Positions 15,895-25,388 of a stretch of 36,739 nt of DNA are shown here, piece after piece. Source of the DNA: a virus. Position 1 is the first letter of the stretch, and every line of letters begins with the position of its first letter. The position numbers and the translations under genes are program-made. The DNA lies in IMG/VR virus record IMGVR_UViG_3300001349_000042, positions 1 to 36,739 of that record; one strand, given 5' to 3'. The notes beneath the pieces were generated by a model. That model ran no database searches, was not told where the DNA came from, and saw only the letters and a program-made list of their open reading frames with translations.

Positions 15895-16260
15895 ATGAAC
15901 ATAGATCTCGCAAAAAAAATAATAAAAATTGCAAATGAGCTTGATGCTGCTGGAAGCTCTAAGTTCGCCGACAAAATAGACTCAATTATAAAAGAGTCTA
16001 TGGAAGAGGGCGGACTTACCGAAGAGGGCTTGAAAGCCGTTGATAATGTATTTCAAGACGATGGTGACCAAGTTTTTATATTTCTACAAGAAGCAAAAAG
16101 AATCAGGTCAGAGTTTTTAAAATATGCAATCGAAGAGGGCATGGCTAGTGAGAGCTTCTCAGAAGATGAGGTTATGATGTCAATTGCAAGGAAGGGAGAT
16201 TACGGATATGAAGATGCCGTAGCTAAAGGCAACTATGTTGTAATATATTGCGCAATATAA
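15895..16260 (+). CDS. small protein with helical KIA..LD..G...AD.ID motif
   Basis: This is a 121-residue protein of unknown function. Its N-terminus, KIIKIANELDAAGSSKFADK followed by IDSII, is a helix-turn-helix-like hairpin motif that also appears twice in the gene at 28526. The rest is acidic and helical, ending in a short hydrophobic strand (YVVIYCAI). The Shine-Dalgarno is weak (AGGTG). Presence in the head block suggests a virion or assembly part. A DNA-binding reading of the motif is not supported, because it is acidic. Confidence 0.68.
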   Translation: MNIDLAKKIIKIANELDAAGSSKFADKIDSIIKESMEEGGLTEEGLKAVDNVFQDDGDQVFIFLQEAKRIRSEFLKYAIEEGMASESFSEDEVMMSIARKGDYGYEDAVAKGNYVVIYCAI

Positions 16261-16278
16261 AAATTAGGAGATTGTGAT

Positions 16279-16851
16279 ATGAAAGTAACAAGAATAGGCG
16301 AAAAAGAATCTTACAATATAACATCAGATTGGATTAGAGATTTTGCAAGCACTATAACGAAAGAAAGTAACTACTTGGATAGAGTTAAAGAAAGAAAAGA
16401 TCTTAGGGTAGAAGAAAAGTTTGCAAATATTGAAGATAAGATGCATGATATAAAAAACAGGATAGGTTTCTTGACAGGTGCGAACAATGCAATTAACAAG
16501 TCGGCATCTGATTGTGATTGCGGATCTTGTGAAGCTTGCTCTATGAAAGAAAAGTGCACTTGTGGGTCCTGCGAATCTTGCAACTCTACAAAGATTTTAG
16601 AATTTATAGTATATGTTCTTAATTACATGAAGAGTGCTCTGTCTGAGAACCCATCTATGGTTTATGAGAAACTTCTTTCTAAGTGTAGAAATGAAATACC
16701 GCAATTTTACTCTTTTGAGGGGAATATGTGCCCAGACAAGTTGAAGAAACATGTGGGAGATATGAGAAAGCCTTCTGAATTCAGACAGGTTGAGTTTATA
16801 CCTTCAGAGGGAATATATGATTTTGAAGAAGATGATAACGACAAGGGCTAA
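16279..16851 (+). CDS. protein with duplicated CxCGxCxxC metal-binding cluster
   Basis: This 190-residue protein has no recognised family. Eight cysteines sit in two copies of one pattern: C79, C81, C84, C87 (CDCGSCEAC) and C93, C95, C98, C101 (CTCGSCESC), nine residues of pattern each with five between. Such spacing could bind two zinc ions or an iron-sulfur cluster. A basic coiled-coil-like region (about 35-62) lies before it and a helical domain with two further cysteines after it. It ends 30 bases before the large terminase. The start has AGGAG at 16266-16270. Confidence 0.75.
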   Translation: MKVTRIGEKESYNITSDWIRDFASTITKESNYLDRVKERKDLRVEEKFANIEDKMHDIKNRIGFLTGANNAINKSASDCDCGSCEACSMKEKCTCGSCESCNSTKILEFIVYVLNYMKSALSENPSMVYEKLLSKCRNEIPQFYSFEGNMCPDKLKKHVGDMRKPSEFRQVEFIPSEGIYDFEEDDNDKG

Positions 16852-16881
16852 TTTTTTTTCTTCGAAGAGTAGTATGTCTGT

Positions 16882-18648
16882 ATGAGTAAAGAATTTAAAG
16901 ATGAAGTAGATTTATTTGATGAGGTATCGAAAAGATTTCAGGATTTAGATCCTGCGATGTTTATAGAAAACAATCTCACTATAGATGGAGAGCCGTTTAA
17001 AATTCTTGGTAATGGATGGCGCTTTATGGTCGATATATATAGATATATCGCCTTGCAGGCTCCGAAGGCTAACGGAAAGCCTATAGTTATAAAAAAAGGA
17101 AGACAGGTCGGAGCTTCTGTTATGGCGGGAGGTCTGGACCTTTACTTTACAAACTCTGGCCTATTCTCAAAGCCGCCAGCCAGAGTCGTCCATCTGTTTC
17201 CAGCATTAGCCCAAGTAAAGAAGTTCTCTCAAGATAAATTAGAAGGGATGATAAGAACCGCTAAAGATGACTTCATAAACGATAACAAGCTTAAATCTCA
17301 AAACGCTGTAGATAATCTTACCATGAAGCAGTTTGAAACTGGAACGCTTTGGATAGAATCTGTAGGTTCTGATGCCGACAGAATAAGAGGTATGACTGTA
17401 GACTTCGGCTTCTTTGATGAAGTTCAAGATATGAATCCGACAGCAATAGGTAATGCTACAAAAATACTTACAGCCGCAAAGTACGGGCCTGTAGGTAAGG
17501 GCGTGCAGGTTTTTTTTGGAACTCCAAAAGAGAGGGGGTCTCATTTTAATACCATATGGGAAATGTCAGATAAAAGATATTATCATCTGGGATGTGAAAA
17601 GTGTGACCAAACGTACCCCTTCTACCTTACCGAAGATGATAGGTGGAGAAAGATATGGGTTGAGAAGTTTACAATAGAGTGTCCTCTTTGTCAGCACAGG
17701 CAGCATAAAACCGTTGCAATAGAAAAAGGGAAGTGGGTTGTGACTGGATCAAAGAATGCCAAGTATGTTGGATTTCAGGTGAATCAACTATATATACCTT
17801 ACTTTTCAAAAGAAAATATTCTTGATCTAATGCCTGAAAATAACCCTGCGCAAACAGAAAGAGTTTGGAATAATGAGGTAATCGGAGAGTTTTACTCTGG
17901 ATCAGGGATGCCTCTGACAAAGGCGGACATACACGATAAGTGTAAGGATGAAGATAGATCTTTCTCTCAAACTATAGATACTAGAATAAAAACATCCTAT
18001 ATGGGCGTAGACTGGGGCGGAAAGGATGATACTAAGGGTTCTGTTGGAGGACAGTCTTATTCTTGCGTTGTTGTAATATCCGTAACTCACGATGGTATAA
18101 TTTTAGTTGAGCATGCTCATAAGTTGAGACAGAATAATTTTGAATATAAGAAAGAAACAATAAAAGAAGTGTATAGAAGATTTGGAATAAAAAGAGGAGT
18201 TTCTGACTGGTTCTTTGGTCAGGATGTTGTTCATGACATACAGCTTATGTATGGGGAAAGATTTCTTGGAGCTCAGGGTAGTGCGTCGCTAGTGAAGCCT
18301 ATGAAGTATAGAGAAGAAGAACTTATCGTGTCTTATAATAAAGACTTGATGATTGAGGAGATTTTTGATTTATTTAAGAAGGGTAAGATAAGAATGCCGT
18401 GGAAATCTTATGAGAAGATAGAGTGGCTTATAGATCACTGCACCTCTATGGAATTAAAACAAAGAGTTGTCGGTGGACAGCCAATAAAAACATATGTTAA
18501 GGGGTCATTACCTAATGATGGACTTATGGCACTTATGTATGCTTATATGGCATATAAATTTGACCTTACAAAGGGATTTACCGTAAGACCTGGTCATGTT
18601 GACAAGCCAAACTTTCCTGTTCCCGTTATAGCGAAAGTTAGACTTTAA
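16882..18648 (+). CDS. terL: terminase large subunit
   Basis: This is the ATP-driven DNA packaging motor and headful nuclease. The ATPase has a variant Walker A, KGRQVGAS (72-79), Walker B ending FFDE (177-180), and a coupling motif region GTPKERGS (213-220). A zinc-ribbon insertion has C238, C241, C267 and C270, as in GpA-like large terminases. The nuclease domain starts YMGVDWGG with D377 and ends NDGLMALMYAYMA with a further acidic residue. Length 588 is typical. The start at ATG 16882 has only a weak GAAGAG site; an ATG at 16874 is in another frame. A 64-base gap precedes the portal gene. Confidence 0.94.
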   Translation: MSKEFKDEVDLFDEVSKRFQDLDPAMFIENNLTIDGEPFKILGNGWRFMVDIYRYIALQAPKANGKPIVIKKGRQVGASVMAGGLDLYFTNSGLFSKPPARVVHLFPALAQVKKFSQDKLEGMIRTAKDDFINDNKLKSQNAVDNLTMKQFETGTLWIESVGSDADRIRGMTVDFGFFDEVQDMNPTAIGNATKILTAAKYGPVGKGVQVFFGTPKERGSHFNTIWEMSDKRYYHLGCEKCDQTYPFYLTEDDRWRKIWVEKFTIECPLCQHRQHKTVAIEKGKWVVTGSKNAKYVGFQVNQLYIPYFSKENILDLMPENNPAQTERVWNNEVIGEFYSGSGMPLTKADIHDKCKDEDRSFSQTIDTRIKTSYMGVDWGGKDDTKGSVGGQSYSCVVVISVTHDGIILVEHAHKLRQNNFEYKKETIKEVYRRFGIKRGVSDWFFGQDVVHDIQLMYGERFLGAQGSASLVKPMKYREEELIVSYNKDLMIEEIFDLFKKGKIRMPWKSYEKIEWLIDHCTSMELKQRVVGGQPIKTYVKGSLPNDGLMALMYAYMAYKFDLTKGFTVRPGHVDKPNFPVPVIAKVRL

Positions 18649-18660
18649 CTTTTTCTATAT

Positions 18661-18680
18661 AGTATTATATAGTATTATAT
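18661..18680 (+). repeat. tandem AGTATTATAT repeat, possible promoter element
   Basis: Two exact adjacent copies of AGTATTATAT lie in the short gap before the portal gene. Each holds the TATTAT box and the AG in front of it that recur in other intergenic regions of the structural block. No -35-like box is evident. Confidence 0.45.
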
Positions 18681-18712
18681 TAATTAAATGATTTAAGTTG
18701 TCGGGGAAGATT

Positions 18713-21514
18713 ATGAGAAGAACAAGTAGACCAAACAATCCTGGAAAAAAGTTTGATGCTCTATCTGATGTTAGAAGGGCTGAGATTAGTGACGCAATAA
18801 CCAAAAAGGCTGTTGCTGATGAGGATAGTATTGCGTCAAAAACTCCATCCATCGCACACTCCCCAAAGTACAGGCAGGATTCTTTAAATAAAATCGGATC
18901 TATAGTATCTCCAATGGGCCAGCCTAGTAGCTCTTCTCAGACTGATAGAATGGGTCCAGAAGTTTACTCTCCACTGTTTCAGCTGGCTAACTTAAATCTT
19001 CCTAGAGATAGAGTAACAATGAATGCGTGGAATCGCATTTACTACGATACCCATCCTATTGTTAGAAACGCTATAAATCTTCACGCCTCTTTTCCTATAT
19101 CAAAAATAAATATCTCATGCTCTTCTAAGAAAGTTCAGCAGTTTTTTGAGGATATGGCAGAAAGAATAGATCTATATTCTGTAATATATGGTGCTGGACT
19201 TGAGTTTTGGAAATTAGGTGAAACTTTCCCATATTCTGAGCTAGATGAGTCTAACGGTACTTGGTCTAGGATATCCATTTTAAATCCAGATTATGTTCAT
19301 GTCAAAAAGTCAATAATTGGCAATCAAACAATTGCATCTTTAAGACCTGATGCGTCATTGCAAAGATTGATAAATTCAACTGCCCCTTCTGATGTTGCTC
19401 TGAGAAGATATATACCAGAGCACATAATTGATAATGTAAGAAGAGGAAAAAATATCCCCCTAGATCCTTTTAATGTTTCTCATTTAAAACTTTTAAGCTC
19501 TCCTTACGATATAAGAGGAACATCAATTATAGTTTCTTGTTATAAAGATATCATGCTCTATGATAAGTTAAGAGAAAGTAAGTTTGCTCAGGCAGACGGA
19601 ATGATAAATCCACTAACCTTGGTAAAACTTGGTGGTAATGATTACAGACCATCTCAATCTGACATAGAAGCTTTTAGGCATATCTTGGAAGAAGCTCAAT
19701 ACGACAAAGATTTCAAGCTAGTAACTCATGCAGATGTTACTATCGAAAGAAATGGTGCTGGTTCGGGAGTTATGGATATAGGCTCTGACATAACTCATAT
19801 AACGGATAATCTTTACGCAGGACTTATGGTTCCAAAATCTCTAATGGACCAGGAGGGCGCTTGCGTTCCTGTTAAGAATACCGAAATACTCGTTGAGGGT
19901 AAGGGCTTTATATCTTTTGATATGTTTCAAGATGGAGATAAGATTGCAACTATTAATCCTAATAATCATGAGTTAGAGTATCAGTCACCTACAAATAAGA
20001 CAGACATCTTGTTTTCAGGACTTATGTATTCTATTACAAATGATATGAATGACTTTGAATGCACAGACTTTCATGACATTCTTTTGAGTAGAGATGGAGG
20101 ATGCACATTCGAGAAAGAAAAAGCTATTAGTGTATTCTCTGATAATGATTTACTTTCTGGTGACACCTTTAGTTCAAAGTACAGAGGCAATGTTAGATTT
20201 TTAAATTTCGCAAGCGAGTTTAATGGTGAGAAGAAAGATTTCGTCTTAATTCCAGATAAAGAGCAATACTCTAAGGTTGAGTTTATCAGAAAAGTTGGAA
20301 TTACTAACTTTTGTAAGTTTTTAGGATATTACTTATCAGAAGGTCACCTTGTCCGAAGAAGAGACCCAAAGAGAAATCATAATAACCCCTGCGCTATCAC
20401 AATTACTCAGCAAGAGAGCAGTAAAGGGTTTGAGGCGATGTCTGATCTTTTCTCTAAGTTTGAATATAAATCAACGATTAATTGTGAGAATAGCAATAAA
20501 AGATGTTGGAGAGTATCAAACACTAAGTTGTCGGAATATATTCTAAGTAACTTCGGAGAGAGAAGCGAAGGTAAGTATATTGCAGAGTGGGTTAAAAAGC
20601 TTGATAGAGCTAATTTAAGGACTCTTATTGAGGCAATGTGCCTTGGTGATGGTTCGGTCAACAAGAATAGCTCTTCTGGCTCTTTTAAGTACTTTACTGT
20701 GTCTGGTAGAATGGCAGATGACTTTCAGGAGATATGCTTTAAAGCTGGATACTCATCTAAATTAAAAAGAGTAAAGCGAGACGAAACGCGAAAAGATATT
20801 TACCATATATCTGTGTTTAAGAATGAAGAGTCAAAGAGGGGTCGTAATCGTAAGTTTAAAACTCTAGTTAGACCTAGTGATGTAAGTGTTAATTACGTAG
20901 AAAAAGAAAGAGTTTTCTGCTTTGATGTTCCGAATCATATATTTGTAACTAGAAAAGATGGAAAGATAGGTGTTCATGGTAACTCATACGCGTCTTCTTC
21001 CGTTGGATTGGAAGTTTTAAGGCAGCGCTATGATATTTTTAGAAATATGATGAAAAAATGGCTAGAGAGAAAGATTTTTGCACCTATATGCGAAATACAA
21101 GACTTTTTTGAATATAAGAATGGAGAGAAAAGACTTCTGGTTCCTCAAATTGACTTTAATCATATGAATCTTTATGATGTCGGGGAATATGTAAACTCTA
21201 TAACTCCATTCGTAAGTAACAAGCAGGTTTCCTTACAGACCGTTTATAGGTCTTTAGGCTTGTCGTATGAAGAAGAAAAGAGAAGATTAAGAGAGGAGGC
21301 TGTTAGTGAGGCTATCTTCGCAAAAGAGCAACAGATATTATCGGAAATGAGACTATCTGAACTAGAAAAACTAGACCCTAATAAGTCTATACCTGAGCCC
21401 GCACGAACAACATCTTCAGAGGATGATGATCAAGGCGGAGGAATACCAGGAGTAGATATGGGTGGCGGTCAAGGCGGACCAGACGGAAGCTCACCAGGAG
21501 GTCTTCTAGGATGA
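18713..21514 (+). CDS. portal protein containing an intein
   Basis: This makes the dodecameric portal at the capsid vertex through which DNA enters. Recognisable extein features are the N-terminal part (RVTMNAWNRIYYDTHPIVRN, then PYDIRGTSII and YDKLRESKFAQADG) and, after splicing, SLMDQEGA joined to SYASSSVGLEVLRQRYDIFR, which is the usual portal sequence. The full frame is 933 codons; removing the 374-residue intein leaves 559 residues, a normal portal size. The C-terminus is Gly-rich and low complexity. ATG 18713 is chosen because GGGGAAG at 18703-18709 is well placed; TTG 18698 lies upstream of it. The stop overlaps the next start (ATGA). Confidence 0.9.
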   Translation: MRRTSRPNNPGKKFDALSDVRRAEISDAITKKAVADEDSIASKTPSIAHSPKYRQDSLNKIGSIVSPMGQPSSSSQTDRMGPEVYSPLFQLANLNLPRDRVTMNAWNRIYYDTHPIVRNAINLHASFPISKINISCSSKKVQQFFEDMAERIDLYSVIYGAGLEFWKLGETFPYSELDESNGTWSRISILNPDYVHVKKSIIGNQTIASLRPDASLQRLINSTAPSDVALRRYIPEHIIDNVRRGKNIPLDPFNVSHLKLLSSPYDIRGTSIIVSCYKDIMLYDKLRESKFAQADGMINPLTLVKLGGNDYRPSQSDIEAFRHILEEAQYDKDFKLVTHADVTIERNGAGSGVMDIGSDITHITDNLYAGLMVPKSLMDQEGACVPVKNTEILVEGKGFISFDMFQDGDKIATINPNNHELEYQSPTNKTDILFSGLMYSITNDMNDFECTDFHDILLSRDGGCTFEKEKAISVFSDNDLLSGDTFSSKYRGNVRFLNFASEFNGEKKDFVLIPDKEQYSKVEFIRKVGITNFCKFLGYYLSEGHLVRRRDPKRNHNNPCAITITQQESSKGFEAMSDLFSKFEYKSTINCENSNKRCWRVSNTKLSEYILSNFGERSEGKYIAEWVKKLDRANLRTLIEAMCLGDGSVNKNSSSGSFKYFTVSGRMADDFQEICFKAGYSSKLKRVKRDETRKDIYHISVFKNEESKRGRNRKFKTLVRPSDVSVNYVEKERVFCFDVPNHIFVTRKDGKIGVHGNSYASSSVGLEVLRQRYDIFRNMMKKWLERKIFAPICEIQDFFEYKNGEKRLLVPQIDFNHMNLYDVGEYVNSITPFVSNKQVSLQTVYRSLGLSYEEEKRRLREEAVSEAIFAKEQQILSEMRLSELEKLDPNKSIPEPARTTSSEDDDQGGGIPGVDMGGGQGGPDGSSPGGLLG
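19862..20983 (+). mobile_element. in-frame intein with LAGLIDADG homing endonuclease
   Basis: This is a 374-residue self-splicing element within the portal, residues 384-757 from ATG 18713. It starts with Cys (CVPVKNTEILV) and ends VHGN before Ser+1, the residues needed for splicing. Block B holds T-x-x-H (CTDFHDILL). Two LAGLIDADG motifs are present: LGYYLSEG (intein residues 154-161) and LIEAMCLGDG (255-264), each with its acidic residue, so the homing endonuclease may be active. The C-terminal block FCFDVPNHIFV is present. The penultimate residue is Gly rather than His, a known but less common variant. The frame is open throughout, so this is an intein and not an intron. Confidence 0.93.
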
Positions 21515-22920
21515 AGTACGAAAAAATAATAAAAAAATCTCAAACTGCTACACCAACTACAAATATGATTAGGCTGACCAATGCTTTTTGCGGTAGCGTG
21601 ATTTTAAATAGAGCTTCGGCAGCTAACTATTCTAAGGGAAACTATAAAGTACTTGAAGAGAACTTTCCAGCAGGCGTAAGTGCTGACTTGCAAAGCTATA
21701 ATGTTGGAGAATCATCAGCTTCTAACGATAGGATCTTTAAAGATGTCAATATAGGTAAGATCTCAAGAGGTATGACTTTAGGAGATCTTTACTCTTTAAT
21801 ATCAGGAAAAGAAGGCACGCTTCTGGGTTTTGATATCGGATATATACAAGAAGAGTCGTCCAGTATCTTAAGAGTATATGATCAGTATGTTGGGGTAAAC
21901 TCCTCTTCATCTGAAGTTAAGAAGATACCTGGACTTAGCTTTCATTTAAAAGTAGATACAAGGTCTAGTCTTTTATCAGAAGCCTTTTGCAAGTATAGAC
22001 AGAAAAAAAAGAATATGCTGTCGTCTAACATGAATGCAGATCTTACGGAACAGGATGAGGTCTTTCTTATTTCTAAAAAATTAAGTTTTGAGATTAACAA
22101 ATATGTTTATGCTGTTTCAGAGCTTTTAAGAAATCTTGTAGATCTGAATGCAAACTCTTCAGAGAAAGATATATGTAATAATTATGTGATATTTCAGGCA
22201 TTGTCAAAGGTTAGATCGATAAAAAGCATGCTAACATCATGTTTTACTTCGGCCAGAAGAGAGAAACCATCTTCTGAGCCTAAAATAAAAATAGACAGTG
22301 AGGAAAGTAAAGTTTCTATAGCCGTCAAGAAAGGTCCCTTGGGCGCCAATAAGGGGTCTATAGAGAAGGGCTCTTCTTTTCAAAAAATTATAAGTCCTTT
22401 TTCTAAAATAGTAATAAAGTTTCCTGGAAACACAGAGGATGTGATTAGATCAAATCTCTCTCGGGATACTCAAGCCCGTTCTCAAGTTTTTGTCCATCCA
22501 GACGCTAAAGTTGTCATATCGGAAGGTAAAATAACTATAACGAGAGCTAGCGTTACCTTCTCAGATGGCGACACCATTTTTCATATTAAAAAGCCAGATC
22601 TTAGTGCGCACATTGGAGAAGATCTTTATACAATCTCCCCAAAGAAATATTCTTCTTCGCCCTCAGCCGATATTTCTGGGCCAGCACACTTTAAGATCTC
22701 AATTCCCTCAAAGGCTGAAGATGGGTTTTTAGAGAAGAATTCTTCTTCTACAACGCAGTCCACTTACTACCTAGTCAGCGTGGGCGGTAAAAAAATAAAA
22801 ACAACGCTTTCTGAGTATATAGGGAATAATGGATATTATTCTGTTAATGGAAAGAAAGTAAAAATAAGCTTAAAAGATGCTAAGCCTATAGGGATAAGTG
22901 ATGCCCAAAAAAGAAGTTAA
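21511..22920 (+). CDS. hypothetical protein after the portal
   Basis: This 469-residue protein has no recognised family. Its start ATG overlaps the portal stop, so translation is coupled. The first 135 residues are mixed; a helical region (about 150-245) follows, then a Ser/Lys-rich, beta-rich C-terminal half with strands such as AKVVISEGKITITRASVTF and TYYLVSVGGKKIKTT. The C-terminal beta domain suggests a structural role in the head or neck. No catalytic signature is visible. Confidence 0.73.
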   Translation: MKYEKIIKKSQTATPTTNMIRLTNAFCGSVILNRASAANYSKGNYKVLEENFPAGVSADLQSYNVGESSASNDRIFKDVNIGKISRGMTLGDLYSLISGKEGTLLGFDIGYIQEESSSILRVYDQYVGVNSSSSEVKKIPGLSFHLKVDTRSSLLSEAFCKYRQKKKNMLSSNMNADLTEQDEVFLISKKLSFEINKYVYAVSELLRNLVDLNANSSEKDICNNYVIFQALSKVRSIKSMLTSCFTSARREKPSSEPKIKIDSEESKVSIAVKKGPLGANKGSIEKGSSFQKIISPFSKIVIKFPGNTEDVIRSNLSRDTQARSQVFVHPDAKVVISEGKITITRASVTFSDGDTIFHIKKPDLSAHIGEDLYTISPKKYSSSPSADISGPAHFKISIPSKAEDGFLEKNSSSTTQSTYYLVSVGGKKIKTTLSEYIGNNGYYSVNGKKVKISLKDAKPIGISDAQKRS

Positions 22921-23584
22921 AAAGAGAAGATTTGCAGATATAAAAGAGATCCTAAATCTTCTTGAAGGAGGAGAGGCTGGTTTTTTAGAAGGAGATAACG
23001 GCTCTGCAGGCTTTTCTGCAAACAAAAACTATTTTGTTTATGAAGATTTAGAGTCTCTAGCCTCTAGAATGAACCCAAAAGGTCGAAACTTTATGTCGGA
23101 TATAGTAAAGCTCGCCATACTATATGATAATTCAGATCCATTTTATAGGGCCCAGGGCTTAATCTTGGACAGCTTCAGAGAAGATGGGTTCCTTGAAAGT
23201 CTAGATGAGATGATAGATGCGTTTAATGTTTTAATTAAAAAACATGATGCGAGAACATCTATAGAGAAGGCTATGGATTCATTTTATGTATCATACAAGA
23301 CTGCAAACTTTTCAGCGTCAGGAGATCCTCGATTTGTCGCAGAGAGGATCTTTGAGGTTATAAAGATTATATTGTCAAAGATGAAGCTTGAGTCCAGACC
23401 AAAGTCTGTACAGTCAATAAAAGAAAAGATTAAAGAATTTAACCCAATAGAACTTTCTAATAAGAAATCTCCAGGCGGAGCATCTGTTGGAGTTAGCCTT
23501 TCTTTAATTAAGAATATTCTCATCGCAAAAGATACCTATTTCATAAAAAGGGTAATAGATGAGTTAACTTTGATAATGAGGTAA
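22901..23584 (+). CDS. hypothetical helical protein
   Basis: This 227-residue, mainly helical protein has no recognised family. It overlaps the previous gene by 20 bases in another frame. ATG 22901 is preceded by a purine-rich AGGGATAAG. The basic N-terminus (PKKEVKKRRFADIKE) could bind DNA or the portal. It lies in a tightly coupled run of portal-adjacent genes and is probably a head-assembly component. Confidence 0.7.
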   Translation: MPKKEVKKRRFADIKEILNLLEGGEAGFLEGDNGSAGFSANKNYFVYEDLESLASRMNPKGRNFMSDIVKLAILYDNSDPFYRAQGLILDSFREDGFLESLDEMIDAFNVLIKKHDARTSIEKAMDSFYVSYKTANFSASGDPRFVAERIFEVIKIILSKMKLESRPKSVQSIKEKIKEFNPIELSNKKSPGGASVGVSLSLIKNILIAKDTYFIKRVIDELTLIMR

Positions 23585-23591
23585 GTATTTT

Positions 23592-25322
23592 ATGATAAGA
23601 ATAAATGAGAACACAGACTATGTGGAGAATCAAGATCCAAGCGATCACTCTTCCTTCTCCGTAATAGATCCTAATAGTAACCATCTTGTAGATTCTGACA
23701 ACGAACCTGTTCCAGATGATGAGATTATGGAGATTAACAATATTCTTTTTGCTTGTGATAACATTCCAGCAAGCATAATGAAGGATAATGTGACTGTCAT
23801 CTCAAACAGAGTTATCGCAGGTGTTAGAACTCTTAGTGATGATGTTAGATATTCGAGCAAAATTGACAGATTTGACAAGATAATAATAAATAAGGCTTTG
23901 AGGTCATCAGAAGATTACAAGATTTTAATTAAAAATTTTGAAAGAAAGGCATCAAATGATTCTGAGCTAATAATAATGTCGTCAAAGCACGATCTTTCGG
24001 TTAGAAAGTTTGCCCTAGACTTGGGTTTATATTTTAAGCAGAACGAGGACTATTCTTCAGTTTCCAGAACAGAAGATAAATTTAAGTATTATAGCATAGG
24101 TGAGAATCTTTTTAAGACTCTTATGTGCAATACCCCCGAAGAAAAGAATAGAGGCCTTCAGGCTGTAGATTTCTTGGAAGATGATGAGGCTATGTGCTTT
24201 CTGTATGATACGGAGATGCCACTTACATTTCAAATGAAGGATGTTTCTTTTCCTATAGATATTTTATTTATAACAAATGGAGTAGTAAGCAAAATATGTG
24301 AAAATGTAAAGCCTGGAGATCAAAAGTTTTACGGCGGAATGGCTGACCTGGTCATAGAGGTTAATGGCGGTACCTGTAAAGATAAAGATATTTCAGAAGG
24401 CGATGAGTGTTTTGCAGTAGAGAAAGAGGATAGAGATATCTCTAAGTTTTCTAAAATTGACGCATATTACCTATCTGATCTTATAGACGTAGATAAAACG
24501 ACAATAGTATCGTCCAGCGTCAAATCTATAATAAAAGGCTCTAGCTGTTTTTCGGAGAGAATAAATCATCTTTCTGGAAGTAGAAATTTTTTCTCAAAAA
24601 AGGCTAGTTACTTTGAACCCATAAGCGATAATTTTGTTTTGATAAATGATTCCGACCTTAACTCTATTAACACTAAAATAGCCTTCAATAAGGCTTATCC
24701 TGGCTGTTCATATAAAATAGTAAATTCGAAGTCAAGACGTATTAGCGAGGTTTCAAATATAATTTGTAGCGCACTGGCGTGTCATGAGATCAACATATTT
24801 GATTTTTCCATAGAGAAGGAAGCCGCTTTTCCCGTTTCAAACTCAGCAAAAGAAAAGGCTCTTACTGTAGACAAAGAAGTCGTTAAAAATATTAAAAGAA
24901 TAAGAGATATGGTTGCTAGTCTTGAGTACAATAGGAACATATATGAAAAGCACAAGTCAAATTATACTGCTGTGTTATCGTCAGAAGGTGTGTATAGACA
25001 GTCGATGAGAAGACAGCTTAAAAAATTTAAAGCGGTACTGTACTCCGTAAACTCTACAATCAAACTCTTAGAAGGTATCAAAGACACTACTCATGTTGAA
25101 GACATAATGGGATCTATGCTTGCAACAACAAGAAATCTTAGCAAATTCTTTAAGGAAATCTTGTCATTGCAAGGAAAAATGGATTCTAAGAACTTTTATA
25201 ACGACTTAAGTCAAAAAACAGACGATTTTTGTAAGATTTCTGAAGATTTGGAGACAGTTCTTCGAAGATGCAGGAGCTTTATCTGGGAGCATATACTGGG
25301 AAAGCCCCTTCTTACTGATTAG
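23592..25322 (+). CDS. large protein with DUF192-like domain
   Basis: This 576-residue protein has a central segment (about 173-275) that follows the DUF192 pattern: TPEEKNRGLQ (the eR..GLM motif), then a FLYDTEMPLTFQMKDVSFPI stretch matching F..W.MKNT..PLD, then DILFIT and LVIEVNGG (the vLEl.aG motif) ahead of an ISEGDEC end. DUF192 is a small, usually exported bacterial domain of unknown biochemistry. The N-terminal 165 residues and the helical, coiled-coil-rich C-terminal 200 residues are not recognised. The Shine-Dalgarno is GAGG at 23578-23581. Its place between portal and protease suggests a virion or ejected protein. Confidence 0.72.
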   Translation: MIRINENTDYVENQDPSDHSSFSVIDPNSNHLVDSDNEPVPDDEIMEINNILFACDNIPASIMKDNVTVISNRVIAGVRTLSDDVRYSSKIDRFDKIIINKALRSSEDYKILIKNFERKASNDSELIIMSSKHDLSVRKFALDLGLYFKQNEDYSSVSRTEDKFKYYSIGENLFKTLMCNTPEEKNRGLQAVDFLEDDEAMCFLYDTEMPLTFQMKDVSFPIDILFITNGVVSKICENVKPGDQKFYGGMADLVIEVNGGTCKDKDISEGDECFAVEKEDRDISKFSKIDAYYLSDLIDVDKTTIVSSSVKSIIKGSSCFSERINHLSGSRNFFSKKASYFEPISDNFVLINDSDLNSINTKIAFNKAYPGCSYKIVNSKSRRISEVSNIICSALACHEINIFDFSIEKEAAFPVSNSAKEKALTVDKEVVKNIKRIRDMVASLEYNRNIYEKHKSNYTAVLSSEGVYRQSMRRQLKKFKAVLYSVNSTIKLLEGIKDTTHVEDIMGSMLATTRNLSKFFKEILSLQGKMDSKNFYNDLSQKTDDFCKISEDLETVLRRCRSFIWEHILGKPLLTD

Positions 25323-25388
25323 AAAAGTTACACATATATGCGTCTGGCTAATTTTAGATGATTAGTTGATTTTAATAGGAAAAAAATT

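Noticed and set aside
19862-20983. Group I intron in the portal gene
   Set aside because: The reading frame stays open through the insert and splicing-protein motifs fit exactly, so it is an intein.
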